This document shows, in pieces, positions 1 through 8,989 of a DNA stretch of 64,000 bases. Positions within the stretch are counted from its first letter, which is position 1; the number at the start of each line of letters is the position of its first letter. Source of the stretch: Chthoniobacteraceae bacterium (GTDB taxonomy: Bacteria; Verrucomicrobiota; Verrucomicrobiia; Chthoniobacterales; Chthoniobacteraceae); assembly GCA_947471505.1 (NCBI GenBank), contig CANIWM010000018.1:19941-83940 (forward strand), read 5' to 3'. The notes beneath the pieces were generated by a model. That model did no database searches. It was not told the origin of the DNA and saw nothing but the letters and a program-made list of their open reading frames with translations. A program made the position numbers and the translations under genes.

Positions 1-2106
1 CTCGTCGTGCATCGGCATGAACACAGTGCCCGGCGATACCGTGGTGGTAACGAGAGCAAATGACTCTGCCACGCCTCGGCGGCTGGAGACATCCACACGC
101 TCGCCATTTGTAATCCCCCGTGCAGCCGCATCATCGGGATGAATCTCCACGAGCGAACCCTCCGCGTGCATCTTCAAAAGGATCGCCGATTTCCCCGTCC
201 GCGACCCCGTGTGCCACTGCGCAGAGCTGCCGCGCCCCGTGAGCAGCACGAGCGGGAACTCTGCATCCGTCGGCTCCGCAGGCGGGCGAGGAACATCGAA
301 GAGAATGCGAGCCTTCCCGTCGCCGTGAAAAAACCGGCCATCCGCAAACAGCCGCCGCTCTTTGCTATCGCCTATTAGCAATTGGCCATCAGCCAGCGGC
401 CATTGCACGCCACCGTCTGCGTCGAGTTGCGAGTATCCCGCGATGCCCGTGATGTCGCACGGCTTCCCGCGCGAGAGCCGTTGCATGATGCGGAAGACGG
501 CCTCCGGCGAAGACCATTCACTAAACATGGGCGCGACCCCGCAATACTCCGCCACGAGACGCAGGATGCTGAAATCGCTGAGTGCCGCCCCAGGCGCACG
601 CCGCACCTTTTTCGCCAACCCGATGCGGCGCTCGCTATTGATGAATGTGCCATCTTTCTCCCCCCACCCCGCAGCCGGAAGGTAGATATGCGCAAGCAGC
701 GCCGTCTCGGTGGTCGGATACATGTCTTGCACGACGAGGAGCTCCAACCCGTTCAGCGCTTCCTGAAGCTCCTCCGAGGAGCCCCAAGAATGCGCGCTGT
801 TCGTCGCGATGACCCACAGGGCCTTGATGCGCCCGGCCTTCACGCCATCCACGATTTGGTCGTAGGCGAGCGAATTTTTATCCGGGATGCGCTCGACGGG
901 GATTCCGTAGATGCTCGCAACGTCCGCACGGTCTTCTTCCTTCAAATAATCGCGTCCACACGGCAGCCCGCTGGCGTGCGCAAAAAGGCGGGAGCCCATC
1001 GCGTTGCACTGGCCAGTGATGCTGTTCGCGCCAGTGCCGGGCTTGCCGATTTGGCCCGTTATGAGCGCGATGGCGATGATGGCTTGCGCCGTGCGCGTGC
1101 TCTCGTGGCTTTGGTTCACGCCCATCGTCCACCACCACGAGACGCGCTTCGATTTGCGCCCGACAAGCTCCGCAAACTGCCACAGGTCATCCGCCTCCAT
1201 CCCCGTCGCCGCGCAGACTTTGTCCGTGGTAAACTGGCGTGCAAACTCCGCAAACTCCGCAAACCCCGACACACTGCGAGCGATGAACTCGCGATCGATC
1301 CATCCGCTGCTGATGAGGATATTCGCCAGCCCGTAGAGCAACGTGAGGTCGCTCTTCGGCGCGATGGCGAAGTGTCGCGTCGCCGCCATCGCCGTCTCCG
1401 TCTTACGCGGATCCACGACCAAAATCTCGGGCGCTCGCTGATTGCGCAACACACGCTGCCACATAATCGGGTGCGCAATGCACGGATTCGAGCCGACGAA
1501 GACGAGCACATCCGACTGCTCGAAATCCGCATAGGTAAAAGGCGGCGCGTCGAAGCCGAACGATTGCTTATACGCGACATGCGACGTCGCCATGCACTGC
1601 CGCGTATTCGAGTCGATGTTCGGGATGCCAAGGCCGATCCGAGCCAGCGCGCCGAGGAATGCCATCTCCTCCGTAACGATCTGCCCGGTGCTCAGAATCG
1701 CCACACTTTCCGCCCCATGCCGCTGCTGGATGTCGCGCAGCTTCGTAGCAAAAACAGTCATCGCCTCGTCCCATCTTGCCGGAGTTCCGTCAATGAGCGG
1801 CGTCGCCCCCCGGTCCGGCGCGTCGAGCGGCGTGAGCGCCTCCCAACCCTTTGGGCAAGCCATCCCGAGGTTCACCGGGTAGTCCGTATCCGGCGAAAGA
1901 TTCACCGCCACGCCATCGCGAAGATGGATTTTCAGCCCGCAGCCCGTGGAGCAAAACCCACACACCATCGTCGTCGTCGCATCCGGCGCGAGCTTCGCAG
2001 GCACTTGCCCCAGCCCGAAGTCACCAGGCCGCCGGACTAACTCAGACGTGAGCGGTCCATCGACATTGCGGATCGTGAACGAGAGATCGTCGAGCGAGAG
2101 TTTCAT
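1..2106 (-). CDS. nasA: Assimilatory nitrate reductase, molybdopterin catalytic subunit (NasA/NarB type), C-terminus beyond window
   Basis: The minus-strand frame is open from ATG 2106 to base 1, giving 702 residues, and runs off the window. Seen: an N-terminal [4Fe-4S] motif C49-x2-C52-x3-C56-x27-C84, then DSNTRQC with Cys171 at the place of the molybdenum-ligand cysteine of periplasmic/assimilatory nitrate reductases. The last residues visible ([10 protein letters not shown]) belong to the C-terminal molybdopterin-dinucleotide-binding domain. It should reduce nitrate to nitrite in the cytoplasm; no signal peptide is seen. It starts 6 bases after the Fe-S/DmsC-type gene and is the last visible gene of the nitrite reductase operon, which fixes nitrate rather than formate or another oxyanion as the likely substrate. 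The missing C-terminus is roughly the end of the cofactor-binding domain; whether a fused NasA-type [2Fe-2S] domain follows cannot be seen. Confidence 0.93.
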   Translation of the reverse strand, partial: MKLSLDDLSFTIRNVDGPLTSELVRRPGDFGLGQVPAKLAPDATTTMVCGFCSTGCGLKIHLRDGVAVNLSPDTDYPVNLGMACPKGWEALTPLDAPDRGATPLIDGTPARWDEAMTVFATKLRDIQQRHGAESVAILSTGQIVTEEMAFLGALARIGLGIPNIDSNTRQCMATSHVAYKQSFGFDAPPFTYADFEQSDVLVFVGSNPCIAHPIMWQRVLRNQRAPEILVVDPRKTETAMAATRHFAIAPKSDLTLLYGLANILISSGWIDREFIARSVSGFAEFAEFARQFTTDKVCAATGMEADDLWQFAELVGRKSKRVSWWWTMGVNQSHESTRTAQAIIAIALITGQIGKPGTGANSITGQCNAMGSRLFAHASGLPCGRDYLKEEDRADVASIYGIPVERIPDKNSLAYDQIVDGVKAGRIKALWVIATNSAHSWGSSEELQEALNGLELLVVQDMYPTTETALLAHIYLPAAGWGEKDGTFINSERRIGLAKKVRRAPGAALSDFSILRLVAEYCGVAPMFSEWSSPEAVFRIMQRLSRGKPCDITGIAGYSQLDADGGVQWPLADGQLLIGDSKERRLFADGRFFHGDGKARILFDVPRPPAEPTDAEFPLVLLTGRGSSAQWHTGSRTGKSAILLKMHAEGSLVEIHPDDAAARGITNGERVDVSSRRGVAESFALVTTTVSPGTVFMPMHDE

Positions 2107-2112
2107 AAGAAA

Positions 2113-3639
2113 TCAATGGCGTGCCCGCGCCGGTATCCCCGGCATCCGGGGCGCACAGGCAGCGGTGAAAAAGATGGTTCGCTCGGCAAGCACTGCGGTG
2201 AAGGCGAGCAAGGCGGCAATGATGGACGGCCAGCGTCCCGCCGTGGTGAATGCAAAAGCCTCGCACGCTGCGCTCAGGAGCACCGCGCTGATGCGGAGTT
2301 CGTTGATACCTCGCATCAGCAGACTCGCGATGCGAGCGGGGCGATGCGCCGGGTGCTCTTCATCTTCGAGCGCCCGCTGATTCCTCCGAGTCTCCCAGCC
2401 GACCAAGAACCAATGCGCTGCAACAGATGCCGCGAGCACAGCAGGAGATGCCGCGGCGATCGCCGCCGCGTGCAATCCGAGGATGATGGTGCTGCCGAAA
2501 AACTTCCCGAACGTCGCCGCCGCGCTCCACCACGGACGCTGCGTATCCACGTAAATCATCGCCGAACATGCGACGGCTATCGCTCCGAAAAAGACCGTCG
2601 CCAAACCGAGTGGACGCGCGATTTCCCAGCCCAAGTAGGTGGCTCCTGTGAACGCAACGCCCGCGCCCGCTAAGACGCTGAACGCCAAAATCTCCCGACT
2701 CATCCAAGACTTTCGCAGCCCGAGAAAGAACCTCCATGCGCCCAGCGGACGCCCGAGATGCAGCACGCTGACTGCAAGCCCGATGTGGAGCAGCACGGTC
2801 GCCGGAATCGCAAGCTCGGGCAAAGCAACCGCCGCAGCATAAGTCCCAGCCGCAGCTTGAGTGAAAGCGAGCATCGCGATGAGTGGCCAGTGCGCGTGCT
2901 CCAGTCGCAGTTCGCCAGAATCGCCGGACCGCGCGTTGGCGGGGAGTGTCGCCGAACTGCGATAGCTCGTCGTCGGGCGTGTGTAGCTGCTCTCGAAGGT
3001 TCCCGGCAGCATCCGCTCGTCGCTGGATGCGCCCGTTTTCACGACCTCGATGCGGATGGCTTCGTTTGGGCAAGCCTGCACACATGCGGGCGCTTCACTG
3101 GCGGCGAGGCGGCCTTGGCACATGTCGCACTTGCGCACGATGCCGCGTTTCTCGGAATACTTCGGCACGTCGTAGGGACACTTCAGCACGCAGTACTGGC
3201 AGCCGATGCACTGGTCATCGAGATGGCGCACGATGCCCGTAGTTTCGTCCTTTTCGTAGGCGAGCACTGGGCAGCCGTTCGCGCACGCGGGGTCTTCGCA
3301 ATGGTGGCACGCGCTCGTGACCGTCTGCTGCCAAGGCTCGCGCCGAGTGCCGCCGAGCAGCAGCCCGACGCTGCGCCACGACTCGTCTTCATCAAGGCCG
3401 TTCATCGAATGGCACGCACTCACACACGCTTTGCAGCCCGTGCAGGTGTCAAGGTTCACGGCAAACGCATACTGCTCGCCGGCCTGCGGTTTGTTGAGCG
3501 GGATGAGGTCGCGGTAGTATTGGGCCTGCGCGGGAAGCTCGTGCCGCTCGTGCTTTTGGGCGAAGCGCTCGACTGCGGTCAACGTGCGCTGCTCGGCGAG
3601 CAAGTCGTCAATCAGCGTGCGTGGCGCATCCTTACTCAT
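2113..3639 (-). CDS. Fused four-cluster ferredoxin and DmsC-type membrane anchor (nitrate reductase electron-transfer subunit)
   Basis: 508 residues from ATG 3639; the start overlaps the nirA stop by 8 bases (ATGAGTAA), suggesting translational coupling, so the longer reading from 3672 is not used. Residues about 60-195 carry four cysteine quartets (C66/69/72/76, C111/114/119/123, C144/147/150/154, C171/174/186/190), the DmsB/NrfC pattern for four [4Fe-4S] clusters. From about residue 240 on there are roughly eight hydrophobic segments like the quinol-oxidising anchor DmsC. DmsB and DmsC are normally separate proteins; here they form one chain. Placed directly before nasA, it probably passes electrons from the quinol pool to the nitrate reductase. 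That would make this assimilatory enzyme membrane-linked instead of ferredoxin- or NADH-fed; this is inference from context. Confidence 0.85.
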   Translation of the reverse strand: MSKDAPRTLIDDLLAEQRTLTAVERFAQKHERHELPAQAQYYRDLIPLNKPQAGEQYAFAVNLDTCTGCKACVSACHSMNGLDEDESWRSVGLLLGGTRREPWQQTVTSACHHCEDPACANGCPVLAYEKDETTGIVRHLDDQCIGCQYCVLKCPYDVPKYSEKRGIVRKCDMCQGRLAASEAPACVQACPNEAIRIEVVKTGASSDERMLPGTFESSYTRPTTSYRSSATLPANARSGDSGELRLEHAHWPLIAMLAFTQAAAGTYAAAVALPELAIPATVLLHIGLAVSVLHLGRPLGAWRFFLGLRKSWMSREILAFSVLAGAGVAFTGATYLGWEIARPLGLATVFFGAIAVACSAMIYVDTQRPWWSAAATFGKFFGSTIILGLHAAAIAAASPAVLAASVAAHWFLVGWETRRNQRALEDEEHPAHRPARIASLLMRGINELRISAVLLSAACEAFAFTTAGRWPSIIAALLAFTAVLAERTIFFTAACAPRMPGIPARARH

Positions 3640-5347
3640 TACTAAAGACCTCCTGCAACTTGCCAACTTCATGTCGTGCGGAGAACGCCATGAACGTCTC
3701 CTTCCCCTCGCGAAGCCGCAGGTATGCGCGGAGCATTTTCTCCACGAGCGAGGGCAACTCTGCCGCGACGACTCCGGTGAAAATCTGCCGACCTACGGCT
3801 TGGTGTTTGCCGAATCCTCCACCGATGAAAACATGGTAGCCATCCTCGCCTTTCACCTTCACTCCGAGCAGTCCGATGTCGCCCATGAAGTGCTGCGCGC
3901 AAGAGTTTGGGCAGCCGGTGAAGTGGATGTTCACAGCCTGATCCAGCTCGACGTGCTTTTCCAAATGCTTCGTCAAATCCAGCGCGTGCGTCTTGGTGTC
4001 GGCCTGCGCAAACTTGCAGTAGCGACTGCCGGTGCAGGCGATGATGCCGCTGGCGACGTTCGACTGCGCCGTGCCGAGGCCGCACTTTGCGAGCGCCTTT
4101 TTCAGCGTAGGGACAAAGGCATCCGAGACATTCGGGATGATAAAGTTTTGCCACACCGTCAGCCGAACTTCCCCGCTGCCGTAAAGGTCCGCCAACTCCG
4201 CGACACGCAGCATTTGCTTCGGCGTGATATGGCCGACTGGAGTTGTGACGCCGACGTAGTTCAGCCCTCGTTGCTTTTGAGGGAAATCGCCGATGTGCGA
4301 ATGCGGCAGCTCTTGCGAAGGCCAACGCAATTTCTCCGAATCGTAAGGCGTGCGCGCGAGCTGAAAACCGAGCAGCTTCTCCGCCTCGGCAACAAACTCT
4401 GCGAGCGGCATCTTTTCGAGCAGGTGCTTGAGGCGAGCTTTCTTCCGGTCGCCGCGATTTCCCTTCGCGATGAATACGCGGACCATTGCCAGCACGACCT
4501 TCACGAGCTGCTCCGGCATCACGAGCACGCCCGCATCGCGAGCAAACGCCTTGTGCCCCGTCGCTCCCCCGAGCGCGATGCGGAACGCCACTCCGTCGCC
4601 GTGCGGCACTGCTTTCGCGCCGATGTCGTTCGTATCTTCGACTGCGCCGATGAGCCCTCCGCCATCCACTGCGATGTTGAACTTGCGCGGCAGATCGTAG
4701 AACGCGCGGTCATTGATGATGCGCGCCGCGAGATCGTGGGTGAACGGTCGCACGTCGATCAGCTCCACCGGGTCCACGCCCGCCGTCGGGTTCGCCGTGA
4801 GGTTGCGGATGTTGTCCGCACCCGCGCCCCGCGTGTGCAGTCCGACCGACTGAATGCGCCGCAAGACTTCGGGCGCGTCCTTCGGCGCGATGAGCCGGAT
4901 TTGGAAATTCGCCCGCGTCGTGATCTGCACGTAGCCCGTCGTCAGCTCATCCGCGACGCGCGCAATCTCGCGGAGCTGATGCGTGCTGAGGAACCCACCC
5001 GGAATCCGCAGCCGAGCCATGTAGGCGTCCTTCACCGGCGTGAGGAAAAAGAGCCCGTTCCATTTGAAGCGGAAGATTTCCTCCTTATCCGGCGTCTTGT
5101 TGCCGATGGCGTTCTCCAAGATTTGCCCATACGCCTCCAGCGGATGCAGCTCACGCTTCACGCGTTCCTCAAAAATCAAATCATCCAACAAAGGAGGGGC
5201 TTCCTTTGCGAGCGGAGCAGCATCGGAAAAACGCATCCCGCGCTGAGAAACCCCGGCGAAAAATCCGGCGAGGTATTCCTTTTGTTCGCCGGAAAATGGT
5301 GTGCCGCTGGGTGGTGAAGTCAGTGTGCTCATATCAATAGACATCAC
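3632..5347 (-). CDS. nirA: Siroheme/[4Fe-4S] nitrite reductase (NirA family)
   Basis: 571 residues from ATG 5347; ATG 5332 (MSTLTSPPSG), just after the upstream stop, is an equally good start. The protein shows two ferredoxin-like half-domains with siroheme-binding repeats and the cluster ligands C438-x5-C444 (CTGSRYC) and C479-x3-C483 (FTGCPNSC), diagnostic of nitrite/sulfite reductase hemoproteins. It would reduce nitrite to ammonium with six electrons. Linkage to nitrate uptake and reductase genes favours nitrite over sulfite. The start region overlaps the diflavin reductase gene upstream and the end overlaps the Fe-S/DmsC-type gene downstream. The N-terminus (PFSGEQKEYLAGFFAG) resembles that of the upstream diflavin reductase, hinting that the two interact. 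Siroheme precursor could come from the cobA-hemD fusion at 54054. Confidence 0.93.
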   Translation of the reverse strand: MMSIDMSTLTSPPSGTPFSGEQKEYLAGFFAGVSQRGMRFSDAAPLAKEAPPLLDDLIFEERVKRELHPLEAYGQILENAIGNKTPDKEEIFRFKWNGLFFLTPVKDAYMARLRIPGGFLSTHQLREIARVADELTTGYVQITTRANFQIRLIAPKDAPEVLRRIQSVGLHTRGAGADNIRNLTANPTAGVDPVELIDVRPFTHDLAARIINDRAFYDLPRKFNIAVDGGGLIGAVEDTNDIGAKAVPHGDGVAFRIALGGATGHKAFARDAGVLVMPEQLVKVVLAMVRVFIAKGNRGDRKKARLKHLLEKMPLAEFVAEAEKLLGFQLARTPYDSEKLRWPSQELPHSHIGDFPQKQRGLNYVGVTTPVGHITPKQMLRVAELADLYGSGEVRLTVWQNFIIPNVSDAFVPTLKKALAKCGLGTAQSNVASGIIACTGSRYCKFAQADTKTHALDLTKHLEKHVELDQAVNIHFTGCPNSCAQHFMGDIGLLGVKVKGEDGYHVFIGGGFGKHQAVGRQIFTGVVAAELPSLVEKMLRAYLRLREGKETFMAFSARHEVGKLQEVFSNE

Positions 5348-7040
5348 GTTGATACCGTTTATCCGCCTTGAGTTTCGCGACGTAAGCCACGGCTTCTTCG
5401 GCGGATTTCCCCCCGGCAGTTTCGATGACTTTGTGCAACGCGGCGTCCACGTCTTTCGCCATCCGTGAGGCGTCTCCGCAGACGTAGAAGTGCGCGCCGC
5501 TTTCGAGCCATGCCCATAGCTCGGCGGCTTGCTCGGTCATTCGATGCTGCACGTAGATCTTCTCCGTTTGGTCGCGGCTAAAAGCTAAGTCCAGTCGCGC
5601 GAGATGGCCGTCGCGGAGCCAATCGGTGAAGGTGTCCTCGTAGAGGAAATCGGCGGCGCGGCGTTGGTCGCCGAAGAACAGCCAGTTCTTCCCTTTTGCG
5701 CCGAGGGCGATGCGTTCCTCGACGAATGCGCGGAACGGCGCGATGCCGGTGCCGGGGCCGACCATAATGATCGGCGTGGCGCCGCTCGCGGGCAGTTTGA
5801 AGCCGTGCGAGGGCTGCACAAATACCGGCACATCCCCTGCCCTATCCGCGAGGAATGTGGAGCAGACACCACCGCGCGCGAGGCCGTGGGCTTCGTAGCG
5901 GACGATGCCGACGGTGAGATGCACCTCGCCGGGATGCGCCTTCATGGACGACGAGATGGAGTAAAGGCGCGGGGCCATTTTCCGTAGGAGCGCGAGTAGT
6001 TCGGCTGGAGCAAAGGGCTGCGCAAGCTCGGCGAGCAAATCGGGGACTTCGCGACCGTAGAGCCAGCTTTTCAGTGCGGCTTTATCGGCAAAGGTTTTGG
6101 CAAAAGTGGGCGCCCGCTCGGCTACGGCAGAGATCAGTTCGTTCGATGGCTTCGTGATGTCGAAGTGCTTCGACAGGGCGAGGCGGAGCGGGACTTCGCC
6201 CGCAGCCACACTCACAGCTTCCTCCCCATCACAGCGGAGCGTCCGCAGGACCGCGTCCACGATGTGAGGCGCGTTCGTCGGGAGCACGCCGAGCGCGTCG
6301 CCGACTTCATACGTCAGGCCGCTGTCACCGAGCGCGATTTCAAAATGGCGAACTTCTTTCTGCGAGGCCGCGCCTGTGAGTAGGCGATTGCCGAGCAGCT
6401 TTGCGGGATAAGGGTTCTTGCGCGAGTAGCCTTCGGGCGCGGCTTCCTCCATCAATGCTGCGGGAGCAGGTGCCGTGTTCGTCCCCATCGCGCCGAGCGC
6501 GCTCGTCGTCCACTCCGCGAAAGGTGCCTCGTAGTCTATATCGCAATCGCGGCGGGCGGCAGCGCACTTGGCGCCGAGTGAGGCAAGTCGCTCGTCGCAT
6601 TTTTTCCCAAACTCACAAAACGCCGGGTAATTCGTATCGCCGAGCGCGAGCACGCTGTAGCTCAGATGCTCTAGGCGAGGTGCGGTGTCGGCGGCGAGCC
6701 AACCCCAAAAAGCCTGCGCATTATCCGGCGGTTCGCCGTCGCCGTAAGTGCTGGTGAGGACGAGCACATTGCTCTCCTTCTCCCACGCCACACTCTCGTA
6801 TTTCTCCATGCACACGACCTTCGGGGCAAAGCCGCGCTTCTCGGCCTCCTTCGCGGTTTTCTTGGCCAGCGTCTCAGCCGTCCCTGTCTGGCTTCCGTAG
6901 AGCACGAGGAGTGGCGCTTTCGGTGCGGCGGGCTCCGCTGGTGCGCTGCCGGAGAACATTCCTGCTAGAAAGCCGTTAAGCCATTGCCGCTGTTCAGCGG
7001 TGAATGGGGCGGATTCAGGAATGTGTGGAATTGTGCTCAT
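5334..7040 (-). CDS. NADPH-dependent diflavin reductase (CysJ-like), probable electron donor of nitrite reductase
   Basis: 568 residues from ATG 7040; an upstream in-frame TTG (7109) is rejected because MSTIPHIPES begins the conserved part. Domains in order: flavodoxin (about 45-190, GSQTGTAE phosphate loop and STYGDGEPPD), FAD-binding/connecting domain (RLYSISSS about 380), NADPH-binding domain (VGPGTGIAPFRAF about 450) and the family C-terminus ending RYQRDVY. This is the architecture of sulfite reductase flavoprotein alpha (CysJ). First gene of the operon with nirA, it most likely supplies NADPH electrons to NirA; no sulfate-assimilation genes are nearby. Its N-terminal PFTAEQRQWLNGFLAG resembles the N-terminus of NirA. 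A sulfite reductase role remains possible. Confidence 0.88.
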   Translation of the reverse strand: MSTIPHIPESAPFTAEQRQWLNGFLAGMFSGSAPAEPAAPKAPLLVLYGSQTGTAETLAKKTAKEAEKRGFAPKVVCMEKYESVAWEKESNVLVLTSTYGDGEPPDNAQAFWGWLAADTAPRLEHLSYSVLALGDTNYPAFCEFGKKCDERLASLGAKCAAARRDCDIDYEAPFAEWTTSALGAMGTNTAPAPAALMEEAAPEGYSRKNPYPAKLLGNRLLTGAASQKEVRHFEIALGDSGLTYEVGDALGVLPTNAPHIVDAVLRTLRCDGEEAVSVAAGEVPLRLALSKHFDITKPSNELISAVAERAPTFAKTFADKAALKSWLYGREVPDLLAELAQPFAPAELLALLRKMAPRLYSISSSMKAHPGEVHLTVGIVRYEAHGLARGGVCSTFLADRAGDVPVFVQPSHGFKLPASGATPIIMVGPGTGIAPFRAFVEERIALGAKGKNWLFFGDQRRAADFLYEDTFTDWLRDGHLARLDLAFSRDQTEKIYVQHRMTEQAAELWAWLESGAHFYVCGDASRMAKDVDAALHKVIETAGGKSAEEAVAYVAKLKADKRYQRDVY

Positions 7041-7351
7041 CAGTAGTTGGAAAAAATGCGGCTTGCGGCCCTTGTGTTTGCCGCCCGTTAGCCCGCCCCA
7101 TGCCAACAATTGCAGGCGAAGCTATCATCATTTTCATCGCCATCGTGAAAGTGACTCATCTCCGCTCTCTCATCTCAGTCTGCGGGCCTTCCCGATGGGC
7201 GATTCACGCCGATGGGCTCCAAAAGCGCAGGCATATTTCGCGTTTCAGGACATTCGCGGTGGAGCCTCGGGCGGTGATAAACTGTTGCCTTTTGACCACC
7301 TTGTTTGATTTCCAATCTCAGCCTTCCGATTGCACTCGATGGGGAGGCGCA
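7041..7351. other. Intergenic promoter region upstream of the nitrite/nitrate reductase operon
   Basis: This 311-base gap contains no convincing gene; short plus-strand readings have no recognisable product. On the minus strand it carries the shared nitrate-operon motif (7086-7105) about 46 bases before the diflavin reductase start. It should therefore contain the operon promoter and leader. No strong terminator hairpin for the kinase gene is evident. Confidence 0.5.
7086..7105 (-). promoter_or_regulatory. Shared nitrate-operon motif, copy 3 (sigma-54-like -24/-12 element)
   Basis: Minus strand reads TGGCATGGGGCGGGCTAACG. GG and GC are separated by 10 bases as in sigma-54 promoters (consensus TGGCACG-N4-TTGCW), although the TT before GC is replaced by GG. 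The same motif precedes narK and nrtA. Transcription from it would give a leader of about 37 bases before ATG 7040. Reading it as a promoter is inference. Confidence 0.5.
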
Positions 7352-8989
7352 TCACTTCCTCGAAAGTAACGAGACAAGAAGCGCGAGTGTGATGCCGAGT
7401 AGGAGCCAAAATCCGACGCGATAAAACCGAGGCGAAAGGCGTTCGAGGAGTGGTGCGTTGGCGCTGTGGAACGGCTCGACGCGCTCGGGGTTCGCGAGAT
7501 CAAAGCTGAGTTCGCTGAAGTGTTGGTAGCGGCTCTGAGGTTCGATGGAGAGGGCGCGCAGGAGCACGGCATCCAGCCACAGCGGGAGATTCGGGTTTCG
7601 CCGCGAGGGTGGCTTGGGAGGCGAGAATACAGGAGTCTGAAAGCGCTCGATTTCACCGAAGGGGAATGCGCCGATGAGTGCCTCGTAGAGTGTCACGCCG
7701 ATGGCGAAAACTTCCGTCCGCTCGCTCACAGGAGCGCCGAGAAACCGCTCGGGAGAGAGGTAGCTGGCTGTGCCAGCGCGCGAGGTGACGCTGAAGATCT
7801 CCGCCGCGCTCCCAAGGTCGATAAGCTTGAACTGCACGCCTGCGTAGTCGGGCAGGACGAGGATGTTCTCGGGCTTGATGTCGCCGTGGACGAGGTCGAA
7901 GCGCAGGAGTCTCTGCGCGGCGGCAGCGAGGAACTGGCCGAGCGCGACGGCCTCATCTACGCTGAGGTGGCGGTTGCGCAAGACGGTCTTGAGGCTGGGT
8001 GCATCGATGAACTCTTGCACGTAGTAGAGCGCCGTGGCGTGCGGTGGCGTGAAAGCACGGACGAAGGCATCGTCGCCGCTCACACGCCCGGCGTTCCACG
8101 CTTCGCGGATGAATGCGGTGAGGATGGCCTCGTTCTCCGAAGCCTCGGCAGGCGCAAATTTCAGCGTCCAGCGAACGCCATCTTTTTCCGCGAGCCACGC
8201 GCTCGCGCTGTGCGCAAACGGGCGGACGAGTTCGTAGCCATCCACATTTTCGCCGCGATGAAGGCCGCTGCGGATGGGCAAATCGCGCCGAGCTTTCAGC
8301 CGGAGGTGACCGGGCTCGGCGATGCGGAGGACAACAGCGCTGGCGTCGTCCCGCGTCTCGGGCGTCGCCTGCTCGACGGCATCGGCGACGAGTGTGCGGG
8401 CAGAGCCGCCGCGCTCTAGGGTTGCGAGGATGGCGGCATCATTGAGCGTGGAGGTGATGCCGTCGGAGCACAGCAGCACGAGGTCGTTCGCAGCCAGATC
8501 GCACTCGAAGGAATGCGGCTCCACTTCATCGCAGAGCCCCAGCGCCCGAGTGAGCATAGTGCGGTCGCCATTTGCCGCAGCATGGTCGAGCGAGAGCTGT
8601 GTGAGCGTGTGGCCGCTCAGGAGATACACTCGTGAGTCACCGATGTTGATGCCGTAAAGCCGCCCGCCTTCGATGACGGCAACGACGAGCGTGGAGACAA
8701 GCTCGGGCTGTCCATAGCGAGCCAGCGATTCTTGGAAGAGCGAGTTATTGAGTGTGCGGGCGAACTCACGCAGCGCCTTCTGTGGCTCCCACGCTGCGGG
8801 TCGGGCGCAATAGTTGTCCACCAGCACTCGGACTGCGCGCTCAGCTGCTTCGCGAGCACCGACAGCCTTGCCCGCACCGTCGGCCAGCGCAGCGATGAAC
8901 GTCTCGCCCACCTGCCTCACCGCGAAGGCGTCGCTCGATACTCCACCCGTGTCGGCAGGCTGGCCGAAAGTCGTCGCCTGTATCTTCAT
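7352..8989 (-). CDS. PP2C phosphatase-Ser/Thr protein kinase fusion with C-terminal membrane anchor
   Basis: 545 residues. ATG 8989 shares one base with the narK stop (TGATG), so the longer reading to 9073 is rejected. The N-terminal 240 residues are a PP2C phosphatase: ALADGAG (37-40 DGAG), GINIGDSR and LLCSDGI supply the metal-binding aspartates. Residues about 260-510 are a kinase domain with HGDIKPENIL in place of HRD and DLGSA in place of DFG; the glycine-rich loop is poorly conserved (HSASAW). One transmembrane helix lies at the extreme C-terminus (FWLLLGITLALLVSLL), a tail anchor facing the cytoplasm. A kinase gene of this type also sits between nirB and nasA in Pseudomonas aeruginosa (from memory: PA1782), so a role in nitrate uptake or assimilation control is likely, with NarK as the obvious partner. 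Substrate unknown. Confidence 0.85.
   Translation of the reverse strand: MKIQATTFGQPADTGGVSSDAFAVRQVGETFIAALADGAGKAVGAREAAERAVRVLVDNYCARPAAWEPQKALREFARTLNNSLFQESLARYGQPELVSTLVVAVIEGGRLYGINIGDSRVYLLSGHTLTQLSLDHAAANGDRTMLTRALGLCDEVEPHSFECDLAANDLVLLCSDGITSTLNDAAILATLERGGSARTLVADAVEQATPETRDDASAVVLRIAEPGHLRLKARRDLPIRSGLHRGENVDGYELVRPFAHSASAWLAEKDGVRWTLKFAPAEASENEAILTAFIREAWNAGRVSGDDAFVRAFTPPHATALYYVQEFIDAPSLKTVLRNRHLSVDEAVALGQFLAAAAQRLLRFDLVHGDIKPENILVLPDYAGVQFKLIDLGSAAEIFSVTSRAGTASYLSPERFLGAPVSERTEVFAIGVTLYEALIGAFPFGEIERFQTPVFSPPKPPSRRNPNLPLWLDAVLLRALSIEPQSRYQHFSELSFDLANPERVEPFHSANAPLLERLSPRFYRVGFWLLLGITLALLVSLLSRK

Noticed and set aside
382..2040. 552-residue plus-strand open frame
   Set aside because: Arg/His-rich translation is the antisense of nasA, which has clear motifs on the minus strand.
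3584..5317. 577-residue plus-strand open frame
   Set aside because: Antisense shadow of nirA; composition biased to Arg, Leu and Asp with no domain.
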